From Lentinula raphanica (lineage: Eukaryota; Basidiomycota; Agaricomycetes; Agaricales; Omphalotaceae), in contig JANVFP010000005.1 of NCBI GenBank assembly GCA_027919835.1, positions 124,001-188,000 of the forward strand: 64,000 bases of DNA, read 5' to 3'. A model generated the notes under the pieces. That model was not told the origin of the DNA and searched no databases. It saw only the letters and a list, made by a program, of their open reading frames with translations. This document shows positions 63,301 to 64,000 of the stretch, piece after piece (within the stretch, counting starts at the first letter, position 1; every line of letters begins with the position of its first letter). The translations under genes were made by a program, and so were the position numbers.

Positions 63301-64000
63301 ATGTGTCGTTGGATCGTATATATCGGCGAGTACGTTGTTGTCGTTGTCTCTGTCAATGACGTCCACCGACCTTCTTCTACAGGGATCCTATTATGCTCGC
63401 TGATCTACTCCTCAAGCCAGACCATTCTGTATGTGATTTCCTTTCACAACATAAGCATTCAAATTGATCTTTATCTTCCACAGATTGTTCAACAGTATGT
63501 CCCTCGAATAGTCCTATGACCAACGATGTGAACGTGACATGGCCTCCAGAGTCAGCAGCCGTTTCTTGCCTGGGCTGTTCTATGGACTGGAAGCAAGCGG
63601 CATCGTAGCACTAATAAACGGTATGCCTTTTGATTTTTCTCATCCTATAACCTCTGTTGAATCGATGCAGAACATAGAATGATCAACGTTCATGGCTTTG
63701 GAGTGACTTGGTACACAGACACACTCACCAAATTCAACCCTTCTGTGAAGGAGATGCAACCCGCTCAATACAGAACCATTGCGCCTATCTCTACCGATCT
63801 TGCCTTCAAGCAATTGTGCAACCACACGGCATCGACCTGTATCATGGCTCATATCAGAGATGCCAGTTTCCCTCCCGTCGTCGAAGTCAACAACCATCCG
63901 TTCATTTTCGGTAAATATTCATTCATGCACAATGGCGGTATCAATGGTTTCTCTGTAATGGTCAGTGGGAAAACTTCTCTTCTTTTTCTCATATCGACGA
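63301..64000 (+). CDS. Class II glutamine amidotransferase, DUG3-like (copy 2, 3'-truncated by window end)
   Basis: Tandem paralogue of the gene at 59354. Visible exons: 63301-63329, 63383-63428, 63484-63494 (11 nt), 63550-63620 and 63671-63960. All five have exactly the sizes of exons 1-5 of copy 1 (29, 46, 11, 71 and 290 nt). It begins MCRWIVYIGE with the catalytic Cys at position 2, then DPIMLADLLLKPDHS, RFLPGLFYGLE, LAHIRDASFP-like MAHIRDASFP, NNHPFIFGKYSFMHNGG. Two differences from copy 1 stand out: the DGFG motif is HGFG, and exon 2 is closer to what I recall as the family consensus. An intron begins at 63961 (GTCAGT). The rest is outside the window. Confidence 0.85.

Overview
The window looks like nuclear DNA of a mushroom-forming basidiomycete (Agaricomycetes). 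Genes are dense, on both strands, and broken by many short introns (about 49-94 nt, mostly GT-AG). The gene content fits a litter- or wood-decaying fungus: heme-thiolate peroxygenases, a GMC oxidoreductase, a GH3 beta-xylosidase, tandem F-box-like genes and family-25 glycosyltransferases. Exon models were built by hand from splice signals, reading phase and family conservation; nothing was searched or aligned by computer.

Layout. 1-3.1 kb: the 5' end of a secreted-protein gene (minus), then a dihydroxyacetone kinase (plus). 3.4-8.9 kb: three tandem minus-strand copies of an unrecognised secreted-protein family (A, B, C below), two of them frame-disrupted, plus a relic of a further flank. 9.7-16.3 kb: two GT25 glycosyltransferase paralogues in opposite orientation flanking a Sec2-type Rab exchange factor. 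16.8-25.7 kb: housekeeping and metabolism, namely a GH3 beta-xylosidase, phosphopantothenate-cysteine ligase, a mitochondrial ABHD11-like hydrolase divergent from a DJ-1 family gene, and an Old Yellow Enzyme. 25.7-31.2 kb: gene-poor, with one small C2H2 zinc-finger gene. 31.2-38.3 kb: a probably GPI-anchored GMC oxidoreductase, two tandem peroxygenases and a small hydrophilic protein.

38.7-50.0 kb: mitochondrial Met-tRNA formyltransferase, divergent from a plus-strand array of F-box-like genes (six intact, one pseudogene, at least two relics). 50.0-53.0 kb: an epoxide hydrolase and a class 3 lipase. 53.6-55.0 kb: direct repeats and a 508-bp foldback MITE with a 9-bp target-site duplication, inserted just upstream of the splicing factor CLF1 (55.0-57.8 kb). 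59.4-64 kb: two tandem class II glutamine amidotransferases (DUG3-like), separated by minisatellite-like repeats; the second runs off the window.

The main theme is local gene duplication with birth and death of copies. H2O2-producing oxidases of the GMC class lie near H2O2-using peroxygenases, which could be functionally linked, though adjacency alone does not prove it. Several otherwise intact genes carry single-base shifts at or beside short homopolymers, so some 'pseudogene' signals may be sequence errors.
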